From NCBI RefSeq assembly GCF_022026395.1, contig NZ_CP041767.1:1871501-1935500 (forward strand): 64,000 nucleotides of DNA, read 5' to 3'. The notes beneath the pieces were generated by a model. It saw only the letters and a program-made list of their open reading frames with translations, was not told the origin of the DNA and searched no databases. Source of the stretch: Brevibacillus brevis (lineage in GTDB: Bacteria; Bacillota; Bacilli; Brevibacillales; Brevibacillaceae). Shown here one piece after another: positions 27,563 to 36,543 of the stretch. How positions within the stretch are numbered: the first letter of the stretch is position 1; the number at the start of each line of letters is the position of its first letter. A program made the position numbers and the translations under genes.

Positions 27563-28012
27563 TTACCGTTCTAAACCTAAATGAATCAAAGGAAACGACC
27601 TCCCCGAACCATCCAGCTCAGACCGTCCTGTCTGCACAAACCCATACCTTCTGTAGAAAGCATAAGCCCCTTCGTTTTGCTCGTTGACATCTACTTTGAG
27701 ATTCGGACCATACTTACGCTCTGCATGTTCAAGTAATCTGCGCCCAATCCCTTTCCCGTGGTATTCTGGATCAACGAACAGCATTTCAATTTTCGCTCCA
27801 TCAAGGCCAATGAAGCCTACAGGCTCTTTCTTCTCGTTAATTTCCATCCATACCTCAACAGCAGATAGTGCTTCATTTTTTACCATGTTTTTATAAAACG
27901 CAATATCTTCTTTCGCCAAAAAATGGTGCGTACGGCAAACGGCACGATACCAAATATCTACCAATTGATCACGATAGCTGGCTTCATAAACAACAGTTTT
28001 GGTATTCATCAT
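27563..28012 (-). CDS. GNAT-family N-acetyltransferase
   Basis: A 149-residue single-domain acetyltransferase. The acetyl-CoA motif is clear: MLFVDPEYHGKGIGRRLLEHAERK (about 86-109), followed by DVNEQNEGAYAFYRRYGFVQTGR, the usual N...A..FY...GF pattern. The N-terminus (DIWYRAVCRTHHFLAKEDIAFY) resembles YjaB-type members. The substrate cannot be told. It is monocistronic, reading left towards the mobile-element remnant. Confidence 0.85.
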   Translation of the reverse strand: MMNTKTVVYEASYRDQLVDIWYRAVCRTHHFLAKEDIAFYKNMVKNEALSAVEVWMEINEKKEPVGFIGLDGAKIEMLFVDPEYHGKGIGRRLLEHAERKYGPNLKVDVNEQNEGAYAFYRRYGFVQTGRSELDGSGRSFPLIHLGLER

Positions 28013-28167
28013 GAAACCTCCCGATTCAAACTAACAAATAAGAAAAGAGCGCTCTTGAGAGCTTATTATATAGAGTCGCTAAAAACTTTCCTATCCGGTT
28101 CACAGCTTTTCTATCCTCCCAGAATAATCTGACGATTGATCGGCGAGAAGGGGAGGGGAACCCAACC

Positions 28168-29100
28168 CTACCTGGCCTCAATCCCCCCAGGCACTTCCAA
28201 ATACCCTCTCTTCTCCACAAACAATGGCTCTACAACCCCAAACTCATTCTGCAATTGCTTCATTTTCTCTTGAGCCTCGGCTTCCGTCCGATAATACCCG
28301 GCCTCGACAAAATATCCACCTTGCTTGTCCTTCAAAACCCGCATATTGTCCGCGACCAATAGAGCCTCCTCCATAGCCCCGAGCGCCTCTCCATACGGCA
28401 CGGAAGCAGTGCGCACCGAGTACACAGGCTGCTGCTCTTCTGGCGTTACTTCGTTTGGAGAAATCGTAATAACAACTTGCGCTGGCTGCTTATATTCCTT
28501 CACCTTATAAGCAATCGCTTCCTTAAAGGTCACATTAAACCGCACGAGAGAATCGTCCAACGAAATGATCTCGTAAGCATCTTCAATGTACGGACTTTGC
28601 TTCAAAGTCTCGAAATCTTTAACAGCCGAAAATTTTCTCGCGCCACCAACAGCAAACGTCATCGTATTCGGATATTCCGTAAAACTCACGTGGAACGAGC
28701 TGACGTTCTGCTGTACCTCATTATCCTGGGTAAAGTTTATGATGATGTTTTCCCGGTCTCCTTGCTTCTGTACCGTAATGAAGCTAACATCTACGGCATC
28801 TTGCGGAGTACCACCGCCTGCACTGCCTTTATTGAATTGCAATATTTTCACTAGCTTGCCCAGACCAGGCACGTTTTCCAAAGCACTCGCAAAGGCGGGG
28901 ATTGTGTTCACGCTGACCGTGAAAAGAACAAAGACAGCGGCCGCGCTAACACCAGCGTGCTTTAACCAACGCGTTCTTGCTTGCGCACGCTTGCGATGAA
29001 GCTTTCCACGTCCGATGGCTTGCTCGGTGACTGCCGCCAACTCTTCGGGAATTTCAATATCGTGATAGGCTTGTTTGTAATCGTCCAGTTTGTTATCCAA
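28168..29100 (-). CDS. Anti-sigma factor with DUF4179-like domain, partner of the ECF sigma gene
   Basis: A membrane-anchored anti-sigma factor of about 310 residues. An N-terminal cytoplasmic part (LDNKLDDYKQAYHDIEIPEELAAV...) is followed by one membrane segment (HAGVSAAAVFVLFTVSVNTIPAFA) and a large external DUF4179-like region, ending with a SPOR-like tail (GGYFVEAGYYRTEAEAQEKMKQLQNEFG). It overlaps the end of the sigma gene, typical of translational coupling. The start is not certain: TTG 29098-29100 has GGGGAG ten bases upstream and is chosen; GTG at 29109 is too close to that site and TTG at 29118 has none. Confidence 0.8.
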   Translation of the reverse strand: MDNKLDDYKQAYHDIEIPEELAAVTEQAIGRGKLHRKRAQARTRWLKHAGVSAAAVFVLFTVSVNTIPAFASALENVPGLGKLVKILQFNKGSAGGGTPQDAVDVSFITVQKQGDRENIIINFTQDNEVQQNVSSFHVSFTEYPNTMTFAVGGARKFSAVKDFETLKQSPYIEDAYEIISLDDSLVRFNVTFKEAIAYKVKEYKQPAQVVITISPNEVTPEEQQPVYSVRTASVPYGEALGAMEEALLVADNMRVLKDKQGGYFVEAGYYRTEAEAQEKMKQLQNEFGVVEPLFVEKRGYLEVPGGIEAR

Positions 29101-29611
29101 GAGATTCACGCTCCCCAATGTTCACTTTCAATTTCTCCAGTCCGCGGTAAATGATCGACTTCACGGAGCTGAGGGGTATGTCTAGCACATCGGCAATGTC
29201 CTTGATGGGCATGTCTTCGAAATACCTCAGCATAATGACCGTTCTGGATTTTTCATCGAGTTGGCCCAAGGCATCTTGCAAGTCGATGGCATCTTCCCGT
29301 GGTTTTTGCTCGTAGCTGCCTTCATGCTCTTTATCCATATAAACGACTTTTTTTGCTTTGCGTATGTGATCCAAGGCGCAGTTGACGGCGATTTTGGTCA
29401 GCCATGTTTGAAAATATTGCGGCTGCTTCAATTTGTGTATGGAGATAAAGGCGCGATAGACAGTCTCCTGCACGATTTCCAACGCGTCTTCCTTGTTTCG
29501 TACATAAGTAAAAGCCATGCGATATATTTTTTCTCTATTCTCTTGGATCAGAAGCGTAAAGCTGTCTTCATCACCGGAAATGGCTCTTTGTGCCAGTTCA
29601 GTTTGATTCAC
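29093..29611 (-). CDS. ECF-type RNA polymerase sigma factor
   Basis: A 172-residue sigma-70 family protein with region 2 (AFTYVRNKEDALEIVQETVYRAFISIHKLKQPQYFQTWLTKIAVNCALD) and region 4 (LDEKSRTVIMLRYFEDMPIKDIADVLDIPLSSVKSIIYRGLEKLK). The frame extends further upstream, but GTG 29609-29611 has AAGGAGG about 12 bases before it and gives the usual ECF N-terminus (NQTELAQRAISGDEDSF). The next gene is its membrane anti-sigma partner. It should respond to a cell-envelope signal; the regulon is not visible. The inverted repeat TTAGGT/ACCTAA at 29641-29665 in the leader may be regulatory. Confidence 0.9.
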   Translation of the reverse strand: MNQTELAQRAISGDEDSFTLLIQENREKIYRMAFTYVRNKEDALEIVQETVYRAFISIHKLKQPQYFQTWLTKIAVNCALDHIRKAKKVVYMDKEHEGSYEQKPREDAIDLQDALGQLDEKSRTVIMLRYFEDMPIKDIADVLDIPLSSVKSIIYRGLEKLKVNIGERESLG

Positions 29612-29715
29612 GATGCTGCACACCCTCCTTGCTGAATACGTTAGGTTCTTCCTTTCCTCACCTAAATAATCCAGCAGCGCGAGACACACTGCGGGAGCGT
29701 AAATCCTTCTTATCC

Positions 29716-30465
29716 TTACTTTAATGGGAATACCATTTTATTTTTCGTTTCGCCGCTTTCTTGATCGATTTCAAACAGCTCGAGGGTGCTTGTGTTATTT
29801 TTAGACAGATTGCTCAGCGGAATGACAATCTCCTGAGAGAATTCACCCCATTCCGGGCCGCCTTTCGATGCTGTTCCAAAGCCTTTGGCAACGACTTGTT
29901 CGTCTTGCTTCACGGCATATTGATAGGTACCTTCGAAAACGCTAGCTTCGCCGGATACCGTGTACACGACAGACGGTGCTGCAAGCTTCAGGTTACGAAA
30001 TACTTGGGTGTTTTTTACTTGATCGGAGCTATTTAATGGAATGGAAAGCTTGTTGATGATCTTCCCGTTCTCTTGATTAATTTCAAACATCTCGAGCATC
30101 AATGGCTCTTTTCCTATTAGCTCACTTGTTGGAATTTTAATCGTTTGCGCAAACGTTCCCCATTCCGGGCCACCATTTGAAGCTGTGCCGAACCCACTTG
30201 CGACAACGTGCTTCCCTTGCTTGACTACGTATTGGTACGTACCTTCAAAAACATTTGCTTCCCCTTTTAAAGTGTACAGGAGAGCAGGCTCTGCTAGTTT
30301 GATATTCCGAAACCTATTTTGTTCGGCTGGTTCGTTGTAGTTTGTTTCTTGCTGCGTGGTTACTGGGGGAGCAGCTTGGTTAGCCCAAGTCGTGCCGAGG
30401 ACTCCGGCAAAAACAGTGCAAGTCAAAATAGAAGCAGCAACTACAGTGATCGTCTTTTTATTCAT
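29716..30465 (-). CDS. Secreted protein with two Gmad2-type Ig-like domains
   Basis: A 249-residue protein with a signal peptide (about 1-29, ending GTTWANQ). Two tandem domains of about 95 residues follow, both reading FRN(I/L)KLA.P...YT..GEA.VFEGTYQY.VKQ...VVA.GFGTAS.GGPEWG.F.Q.I.IP, then E(M/L)FEI(N/D)QE.G...NK. This is the Gmad2 pattern, an Ig-like fold found beside spore-germination and sporulation proteins. ATG is preceded by GGGAGAGA. The two domains are very similar, so the duplication is fairly young. A role in the cell wall or spore envelope is inferred. It may be controlled by the sigma factor encoded next. Confidence 0.75.
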   Translation of the reverse strand: MNKKTITVVAASILTCTVFAGVLGTTWANQAAPPVTTQQETNYNEPAEQNRFRNIKLAEPALLYTLKGEANVFEGTYQYVVKQGKHVVASGFGTASNGGPEWGTFAQTIKIPTSELIGKEPLMLEMFEINQENGKIINKLSIPLNSSDQVKNTQVFRNLKLAAPSVVYTVSGEASVFEGTYQYAVKQDEQVVAKGFGTASKGGPEWGEFSQEIVIPLSNLSKNNTSTLELFEIDQESGETKNKMVFPLK

Positions 30466-30707
30466 GGTATGTCTCTCCCTTATCAGGCATATGGTCGTGA
30501 TGGATTGTTTGTTTTTGGTAGTAGCTTCATGAAGGTTACAAGGGTTAGACGGGGGAGGGACGCAAAAAGACGCAAGAGATTTTATGGGAAAAAATGATAT
30601 TTTCTCGCTGTATTTAGCAGAATTTTTAAAATATTAAGGACGACGATTCACGGATTAAGCTATACTGTCTTTATGGAACAATCTTCTAATTAGTGGGGGC
30701 GGAAAAT

Positions 30708-31814
30708 ATGAAAAAACTCGTTTCACTGGCAGTCGTTGCAAGTATTGCGATCCCGTTACTAAGTCCAACGTTTGTCCAACATGCTGCTGCAAATGCTATT
30801 CATGACTATCGTAGCGAAGCTCAGGTCAACCAGTTCCGCCCACATGGTGGAGATAAGCAGGAAGTGAATGATTACATAGCGTCCTTGGTGAAGCAACGAT
30901 CCAATCCTGCTGAGGTAGCAAAGCTGGTGGCAGATGACTCCTTGACGAATTTTGCGATGAAAACCTATGTGGAAGGATTGGCGCAATACAAAAACATTCA
31001 GGTGATCGAAGCAAAAGTTGACAAGCTGTACACCGTCACGAAGGAGGACGCCTACAATAACTACCGTGCGATTGTGAAATTCAAATACGTCGGGTATACC
31101 GCAGATAACAAGGCCATTGAAAAAACGGATTATCTCGGTTTGGCCAGACTCGGTACAGACCCGGTGAACTGGAAGGCGTGGGGAGTCATTTGGCAGGACT
31201 CTGGCATCGATGTGTCAGATGTGAAGCTAATTCAGTTGGAGAAGCCACGCAAAGGCGAAGAAATATGCGTGATCACGACAGATGCCGGTGTGATCAAGCT
31301 GAGACTGTTCCCGAACAAAGCTCCAAAAGCGGTGGAAAACTTTAAGACTCTCGCCAAAAAAGGGCAGTACAACAATATGATTTTTCACCGTGTGATCAAC
31401 GATTTCATGATTCAGGCGGGAGATTTGAAAGGGCCGGATGGCAAGGAGCTCCCGAGTATTTACGGCGAGTCCTTTGAGGACGAGTTTAGCAGGGATCTGT
31501 TCAATTTCAGAGGAGCGCTCAGTATGGGGAACGCTGGACCCAATACGAACAGCACGCATTTCTACATTGTACAAAGTCCCAAGGTAGATCAGGAGTACCT
31601 CGATTTGTCGGCGCTGCCGTTGAACGCAGAAGCAAAGTATAAAGAAATTGGCGGACGAGCTTACCTCGACAACCGCCACACTGTTTTTGGTCATGTATTT
31701 GCCGGGATGGAAGTCGTTGACAAGATCGCTGCCCAGAAAACAGATGAGAATGCAAAGCCCATCCAAAATCCGATCAAGGTGCAAAAGATCGAATTTGTCC
31801 CTTATAACGAATAA
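30708..31814 (+). CDS. Secreted cyclophilin-type peptidyl-prolyl isomerase
   Basis: A 368-residue protein. ATG 30708 follows GGGGGCGG and begins a signal peptide (MKKLVSLAVVASIAIPLLSP...AANA). Residues about 30-180 form an N-terminal region resembling an NTF2-like fold, and a cyclophilin domain fills the rest (ICVITTDAGVIKLRLFPNKAPKAVENF...FHRVINDFMIQAGD...GALSMGNAGPNTNSTHFYIVQS). The catalytic arginine in FHRVI is kept, but the usual Gln of the (G)SQF(F/Y)I motif is His. It should aid folding of exported proteins outside the membrane. It is alone in its unit, with a terminator following. Confidence 0.85.
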   Translation: MKKLVSLAVVASIAIPLLSPTFVQHAAANAIHDYRSEAQVNQFRPHGGDKQEVNDYIASLVKQRSNPAEVAKLVADDSLTNFAMKTYVEGLAQYKNIQVIEAKVDKLYTVTKEDAYNNYRAIVKFKYVGYTADNKAIEKTDYLGLARLGTDPVNWKAWGVIWQDSGIDVSDVKLIQLEKPRKGEEICVITTDAGVIKLRLFPNKAPKAVENFKTLAKKGQYNNMIFHRVINDFMIQAGDLKGPDGKELPSIYGESFEDEFSRDLFNFRGALSMGNAGPNTNSTHFYIVQSPKVDQEYLDLSALPLNAEAKYKEIGGRAYLDNRHTVFGHVFAGMEVVDKIAAQKTDENAKPIQNPIKVQKIEFVPYNE

Positions 31815-31832
31815 GCTTCGCCAGCAAAGCAA

Positions 31833-31879
31833 AAACCCCCTCTCATTCCTGGCACTTGGGATGACGAGGGGGTTTGTCA
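31833..31879. terminator. Terminator between the convergent cyclophilin and sodF genes
   Basis: AAACCCCCTC (31833-31842) pairs with GAGGGGGTTT (31866-31875). The A-run before and T-run after the stem suggest it may work in both directions. Confidence 0.75.
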
Positions 31880-31897
31880 ATGAAGGGGAGATGCAAG

Positions 31898-32929
31898 TCA
31901 ATACGGCTCCCAGCGCAGTTTGCGTGCCTTCTCGAATCGCTCTTCCACATAGGGCCAGTTGACGATATTCCACCAGTTCTCTACATACTTGTCTCGCTGG
32001 TTTTGATACGCCAGGAAATAGGCATGCTCCCATACGTCCAGGGCCAGTAGCGGAATCACATCCCATTGTGACAGGTTCTGGTGCTTTTCGGCCGTAAGAA
32101 TCTCCAGATGATGTGCCCGCGGGGACCAAACGAGGATCGCCCACCCAGGACCTTCTACCTTTTCTGCCGCCTGACTAAATTGTCTCCTAAAGGTGTCATA
32201 TGAACCGAAATACCGATTGATTGCCGCCACGAGATCACCAGAGGGAGTGCCACCCCCATTTGGACTCATGGAGGGCCAAAAGATCGTATGCAAGTAATGA
32301 CCTGCCCCGTTGAAGGCTAGCTCACGTTCCCAATGGCGAATGAGATCGAAGTTGCCACTCTCTCGGGCATCCGATAGCTTCCTCTCTGCTGTATTGAGAT
32401 CGTCTACATACTTTTGGTGCAGTTTGTTGTGATGGATTTGCATGGTTGCTTCATCGATGTACGGCTCTAAAGCGTTGTACGCATAAGGGAGCGGGGGGAG
32501 GGTATGCCGGCCGACAGCCACGGGGCGTGCCGCACGGACTGGCTCGCGTGCACCGGGATAGGAAACGGGTTCTGGCACAACAGGCACTTGTGCTTCTTCC
32601 GCCACCGCTGGCTGTGCATTCATTGATTCCGCAACAGGTTCCCTCGTTTCTCCTTCCAGTTGGTCATCTTCACTCAACTGAGCCAGTCGTAAAAAGTGAT
32701 GGAATTGCTGCTGCACTTGTTCGGCGCGAGTGATGAGAGCAGGGAGTTCGTCGCTGTCTTTTGCCGAATTGAGCATGGATGCTTGCCTTCCGATCTGTGT
32801 AAATGTTTCCTCGAATTTGTGCAGATGCCGTTCGAGTTCTCGGTTGAGGGTCTTATGTCTTCGCAAATGATCGATCCATTGGCGGCCCCATTGGCTCCAG
32901 TCCAGCAAATTCTTGGCTTCTTCTACCAA
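31898..32929 (-). CDS. sodF: Iron/manganese superoxide dismutase with N-terminal extension
   Basis: A 343-residue protein from a TTG start preceded by GAGGAGGAG. The C-terminal 200 residues are a Fe/Mn superoxide dismutase. Metal ligands are visible in MQIHHNKLHQKY, FNGAGHYLHTIFW and LALDVWEHAYFL. About 140 extra residues at the N-terminus (helical, Gln-rich, then Pro/Val-rich) resemble the extension of Bacillus subtilis SodF rather than SodA, which is short. There is no signal peptide. Metal choice cannot be told from sequence. Convergent with the cyclophilin gene. Confidence 0.85.
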   Translation of the reverse strand: MVEEAKNLLDWSQWGRQWIDHLRRHKTLNRELERHLHKFEETFTQIGRQASMLNSAKDSDELPALITRAEQVQQQFHHFLRLAQLSEDDQLEGETREPVAESMNAQPAVAEEAQVPVVPEPVSYPGAREPVRAARPVAVGRHTLPPLPYAYNALEPYIDEATMQIHHNKLHQKYVDDLNTAERKLSDARESGNFDLIRHWERELAFNGAGHYLHTIFWPSMSPNGGGTPSGDLVAAINRYFGSYDTFRRQFSQAAEKVEGPGWAILVWSPRAHHLEILTAEKHQNLSQWDVIPLLALDVWEHAYFLAYQNQRDKYVENWWNIVNWPYVEERFEKARKLRWEPY

Positions 32930-33099
32930 AAGATTCTCCTCCTCGTGGGCACATCATCACTCCTCACATTATGAAAGGTGCCTAGAGAAGGTGCGACATT
33001 TGCGGAGTACAAGAAATTTCATCTCGGCATATGGTAGTAGCACAAATGTTTGAGTGGTATGCTGTACTATATTCATTTCAACAGGGGAGACACATTAGC

Positions 33100-33912
33100 A
33101 TGAGTAGAGAACGAGCGATAGCCGTTATTGATTCAGGAGTGGGAGGATTAACTGTTGCGAAGGAAGTCATGCGTCAGCTACCCGAAGAACGGATTGTTTA
33201 TGTAGGCGATAACGCCCGTTGTCCGTATGGCTCCAAATCGCCGGAAGAGATTCGTACCTACAGCTTTCAAATGATCGACTATGTGATGCGTACACCGTTA
33301 AAGGCATTGGTGATCGCCTGTAATACTGCGACTGCCGTCGTGCTGGAGGAAGCGATGGGTGATTTGCCGCTGCCCGTCATCGGGGTGATTGAACCAGGGG
33401 CGCGTGCAGCTGTTCAAGTGACGAAAAACGGAAGGATCGGTGTCATCGGGACGGAAACGACCATTCGTACGAGGGCTTATGAACGTGCGCTTTTACGGAT
33501 TCAGCCGGATCTATACGTCGCAGGCATGGCTTGTCCCGCATTTGTGCCACTGGTGGAGAGCCACATGGCGAACACAGAGGAAGCAAGAAGAGTAGTAAAA
33601 GAAACGCTTGCCCCGTTCTTGCACGAAGATTTGGACACGTTAATTTTGGGTTGTACACACTATCCGTTGCTAGCTCCAATTATCTCGGAAGTGATGGGAG
33701 ATCGAGTGCGCCTGATTAACTCCGCAGAGGAGACAGCACGAGAATTGTCCATGCAAATTGCGACTGACGCCGAAAGCAAGCAAATAGAGCGCCCGAAGCA
33801 TTTGTTTGTGACCAGTGGGGACGCCCACAAATTCCGGACCATTGCAGAAGAATGGCTGGATTGCAAAGTAAACGTCCAGCACAACTCATTGGAAAAAACC
33901 GTCCAGCCCTAA
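33100..33912 (+). CDS. murI: Glutamate racemase
   Basis: A 270-residue enzyme making D-glutamate for peptidoglycan. The motifs are VIDSGVGGLTVAKEV near the start, VYVGDNARCPYGSKS, LVIACNTATA with the first catalytic Cys, and LILGCTHYPLL with the second. ATG 33100 has AGGGGAGA ten bases before; the frame extends to 33031 but adds a non-homologous stretch. The next gene is gerM, as in the Bacillus racE-ysmB-gerM-rph group. Confidence 0.93.
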   Translation: MSRERAIAVIDSGVGGLTVAKEVMRQLPEERIVYVGDNARCPYGSKSPEEIRTYSFQMIDYVMRTPLKALVIACNTATAVVLEEAMGDLPLPVIGVIEPGARAAVQVTKNGRIGVIGTETTIRTRAYERALLRIQPDLYVAGMACPAFVPLVESHMANTEEARRVVKETLAPFLHEDLDTLILGCTHYPLLAPIISEVMGDRVRLINSAEETARELSMQIATDAESKQIERPKHLFVTSGDAHKFRTIAEEWLDCKVNVQHNSLEKTVQP

Positions 33913-34008
33913 TGAAAGGCCTTGTCTGGCGAGACAAACTTTCAACGCATAAACCCAAGCCTAGCTCGTATACATGGTAGTACAAAGTGTGTGGAGGAGG
34001 CTGGGGAA

Positions 34009-35061
34009 ATGAAGATAAGGCACATCGGGAAAATGACGGCCGTGCTGGGGGTTAGCGCAGTGCTTTTGTCGGGCTGCGGTCTCTTTGGCCCGGAAAAGGA
34101 AACGATAAGTATTGATGCACCACCACAGTCTGAGGTATCAGTTGATTTGCCAAACGGCACGCCGTCCCCGGATGCTTCAAAAGAAGGAGCACAACCGGTC
34201 GTTCAGGAGACTGGAGAGAGAATGGTGTACTTGCAGGATGCCAACGGATATATCGTTCCTGTCTCGATGACGCTTCCGAAATCAGAAGGTCCTGCCAAAC
34301 AAGTATTGAGCTACATGGTAAAAGGTGGACCGGTAGAGAGCATGCTCCAGGGTGGCTTCTCCGCTGTCTTGCCGAAAGGGACGGAAGTAAAAGGACTTGT
34401 CATCAAAAACGGCGTAGCCACTGTCGATTTTTCCAAAGACTTCAAGACGTACGAGGAGAAAGACGAGAAGAAAATTGTCGATGCCGTCACCCGGGCGCTG
34501 ACGGAATTTAGCAACGTCAAGACTGTGCAAATTTGGGTGAACGGAACTCCATTAACAGAAATGCCAGCAGCCAAAACGCCCATAACGCTATTAGACCGTA
34601 ATCAAGGAGTCAATCTCGAATTGGGCGATGGAGCAGTACCAGGAGACACTTCCAGCGTAACGGTTTATTTCCAGGGACAGCTGGATGATACCCGTACGTA
34701 TTATGTCCCAGTCACTCGCCTGGTTCCTGAAACGGCTGATATCGCCAAGGCAACCGTTGAAGAGTTGATCAAAGGGCCGAAACAAGGATCTCATCTCTTC
34801 AGCTCCTTGCTGCGTACGACACGTGTTCTAAATGTGAAGCAGGAAAAAGATTTGGTGACGGTCAATTTGAGCAGTGACATCCTCAAGTATGACGATGGCA
34901 AGGAAGCGAGCCCAGAAGCTCTGCAATCGCTCGTCTTGTCATTGACAGAGACGACAGGAGCCAAGCAAGTGCAGCTGCTGGTGGAAGGAAAACCGCTAGC
35001 TAGTGGCGAGTTCACCAAGCCAGTGAGCCGTCCGGTTCAACTCAATCCCATACAGATGTAA
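34009..35061 (+). CDS. gerM: GerM-type germination/sporulation lipoprotein with two GerMN domains
   Basis: A 350-residue lipoprotein. ATG 34009 has GGAGGAGG upstream, and the signal peptide ends in the lipobox LLSGC (MTAVLGVSAVLLSGCGLFG). Two GerMN domains follow: MVYLQDANGYIVPVSMTLPKS...LLDRN and VTVYFQGQLDDTRTYYVPVTRLVPET...GKPLASGEF. GerM is needed in Bacillus for asymmetric septum events and efficient germination. It follows murI by 97 bp and is probably in the same unit. A terminator ends it. Confidence 0.88.
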   Translation: MKIRHIGKMTAVLGVSAVLLSGCGLFGPEKETISIDAPPQSEVSVDLPNGTPSPDASKEGAQPVVQETGERMVYLQDANGYIVPVSMTLPKSEGPAKQVLSYMVKGGPVESMLQGGFSAVLPKGTEVKGLVIKNGVATVDFSKDFKTYEEKDEKKIVDAVTRALTEFSNVKTVQIWVNGTPLTEMPAAKTPITLLDRNQGVNLELGDGAVPGDTSSVTVYFQGQLDDTRTYYVPVTRLVPETADIAKATVEELIKGPKQGSHLFSSLLRTTRVLNVKQEKDLVTVNLSSDILKYDDGKEASPEALQSLVLSLTETTGAKQVQLLVEGKPLASGEFTKPVSRPVQLNPIQM

Positions 35062-35069
35062 GGAACGAG

Positions 35070-35099
35070 CCACGCCCGTATTAACGAGCGTGGTTTTTG
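35070..35099. terminator. Terminator between gerM and the MFS gene
   Basis: CCACGC pairs with GCGTGG within 35071-35093, followed by TTTTTG. It lies between two convergent genes. Confidence 0.6.
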
Positions 35100-36328
35100 T
35101 TCGTCAATGATTCGTTGCCACTACCGCGTACAGTTCTCCAAATAACCAGCCCGAGCACAAGTGATGGGATCGTGACCAAAAAGCCCGCCACAAAGCCGAC
35201 TATGCGAGGCTCTGCTATCGTCAAAATCCAACCGCCAAGGAGCATGGATAGACCGATCAGGATGTTTGAAATCGTCGCATCCAAGGCAAATACTCTGCCA
35301 TGGTAGCTGGGTGCGACATGCCGCATGATCAGCGTATTCAGGCTGGCGTTCCCCATTCCTCCTGCAACGGTGGACAGCGCAAAGAACAGTGCCGTTACAT
35401 AAATCGTAGGTGAAAAGCTGGTCAAAAGCAGCGCAAAGCCTTCCAAAGCGAAGCTGCTGGCAGCCACTTCGTTAAAGTAGCGCTGAAAGCGCTGAGCAAG
35501 CAGTCCCCCGATGATGAAGCCAATTCCGATCGCACCGTACAACAAACCAATTCCCCATTCACCGGCAGTAAACACTTGATAAGCATAGACACTGATCAGG
35601 ACATTGATGATCCCCCCGCCGATTGGCCACACGGCTTTCAGCAAAAGGATGGCGTAGACAAGCGGTGTGGATGTGATGGCGCGAATCACCTCTCCGTAGG
35701 AAGAGACTTTAACCGTCTGCTGCAACTGCACGCTATTAACGGATTGGTCTGGGGAGGAGGGTACCTTCAGTCGAGCCAAAAACAGAGCGGATGCGAAAAA
35801 GGAGAGGGCATTGAAAAGAAAAGCGAGATCACTTCCCCACAGTGCTATAAAAATACCGCCGATCAACGAACCGATGGCCATGACGATTCCATAGATACTT
35901 TGATCAAGGGCGTTCGCAGTCGCCAATTCCTCAGGGTCAACGATTTTGGGGAGCAGGGACATTCGTGCCGGATTGTAAAGGGAAGAAAAGGCAACTAACG
36001 AAAACGTGCCTGCATAGACGATCCATAAATCTGATTTTTCAGATACAAACAAAAACGAAAGAGCAACGAATCCGCGAACGAGATCACAGGCGACCATCAC
36101 TTTTTTTCGATCAAAACGGTCTGCCATCAAGCCGCCCAGCGGACCAAAAATCAAGTGAGGCAGCGTACGCAGGGCAAGGGTAATGCCTACAGCGATAGCT
36201 GTTCCCGTTATTTCGAGCAGCAGAGCGAGCACAGCAACGCTGTTAAACCAATCACCGATTCCGCTAAGGAAATTGGCGGTTAAAAGACGCCGCAAATTCG
36301 GCTTTTTCAAAAGAAACAGGAAGCTCAT
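35081..36328 (-). CDS. Major facilitator superfamily exporter
   Basis: A 415-residue membrane protein of about 12 hydrophobic segments. The loop motif GPLGGLMADRFDRKKVM after the second segment is the MFS motif A. The start region (FLFLLKKPNLRRLLTANFLSGIGDWF) is typical of the macrolide-efflux-like/enterobactin-exporter-like MFS proteins of Gram-positives. The substrate is unknown. It sits on the opposite strand between gerM and rph, which are usually adjacent in Bacillales, so it looks like an insertion. Confidence 0.88.
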   Translation of the reverse strand: MSFLFLLKKPNLRRLLTANFLSGIGDWFNSVAVLALLLEITGTAIAVGITLALRTLPHLIFGPLGGLMADRFDRKKVMVACDLVRGFVALSFLFVSEKSDLWIVYAGTFSLVAFSSLYNPARMSLLPKIVDPEELATANALDQSIYGIVMAIGSLIGGIFIALWGSDLAFLFNALSFFASALFLARLKVPSSPDQSVNSVQLQQTVKVSSYGEVIRAITSTPLVYAILLLKAVWPIGGGIINVLISVYAYQVFTAGEWGIGLLYGAIGIGFIIGGLLAQRFQRYFNEVAASSFALEGFALLLTSFSPTIYVTALFFALSTVAGGMGNASLNTLIMRHVAPSYHGRVFALDATISNILIGLSMLLGGWILTIAEPRIVGFVAGFLVTIPSLVLGLVIWRTVRGSGNESLTNKNHAR

Positions 36329-36496
36329 TACCTAAATTCACCTACCATCAAATTAATAAAATATCTAATTAGATGATATTCGAAGTAACGGGTGGTAGCA
36401 AGAGCTTTTTTTATGTGGAAGGAAGTGAAAAGAATATTTGCAATTAACGTAAATAGGGAAGAGGCGTTTGTGCAGTGGCAGATCGTTTCCTGCGTC

Positions 36497-36505
36497 TGGT
36501 ATAAT
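36497..36505 (+). promoter_or_regulatory. Extended -10 promoter for rph operon
   Basis: TGGTATAAT is a TGn-extended -10 box 39 bases before the rph start. No good -35 box is visible at the usual distance, as often with extended -10 promoters. Confidence 0.55.
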
Positions 36506-36543
36506 GAGCGGAGTGTAACAAAGCGATTTAGGAGGAACTTGGA

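Noticed and set aside
28045..28056. 12-bp palindrome AAGAGCGCTCTT upstream of the GNAT gene
   Set aside because: Short palindromes occur by chance; no second copy or linked promoter box was seen.
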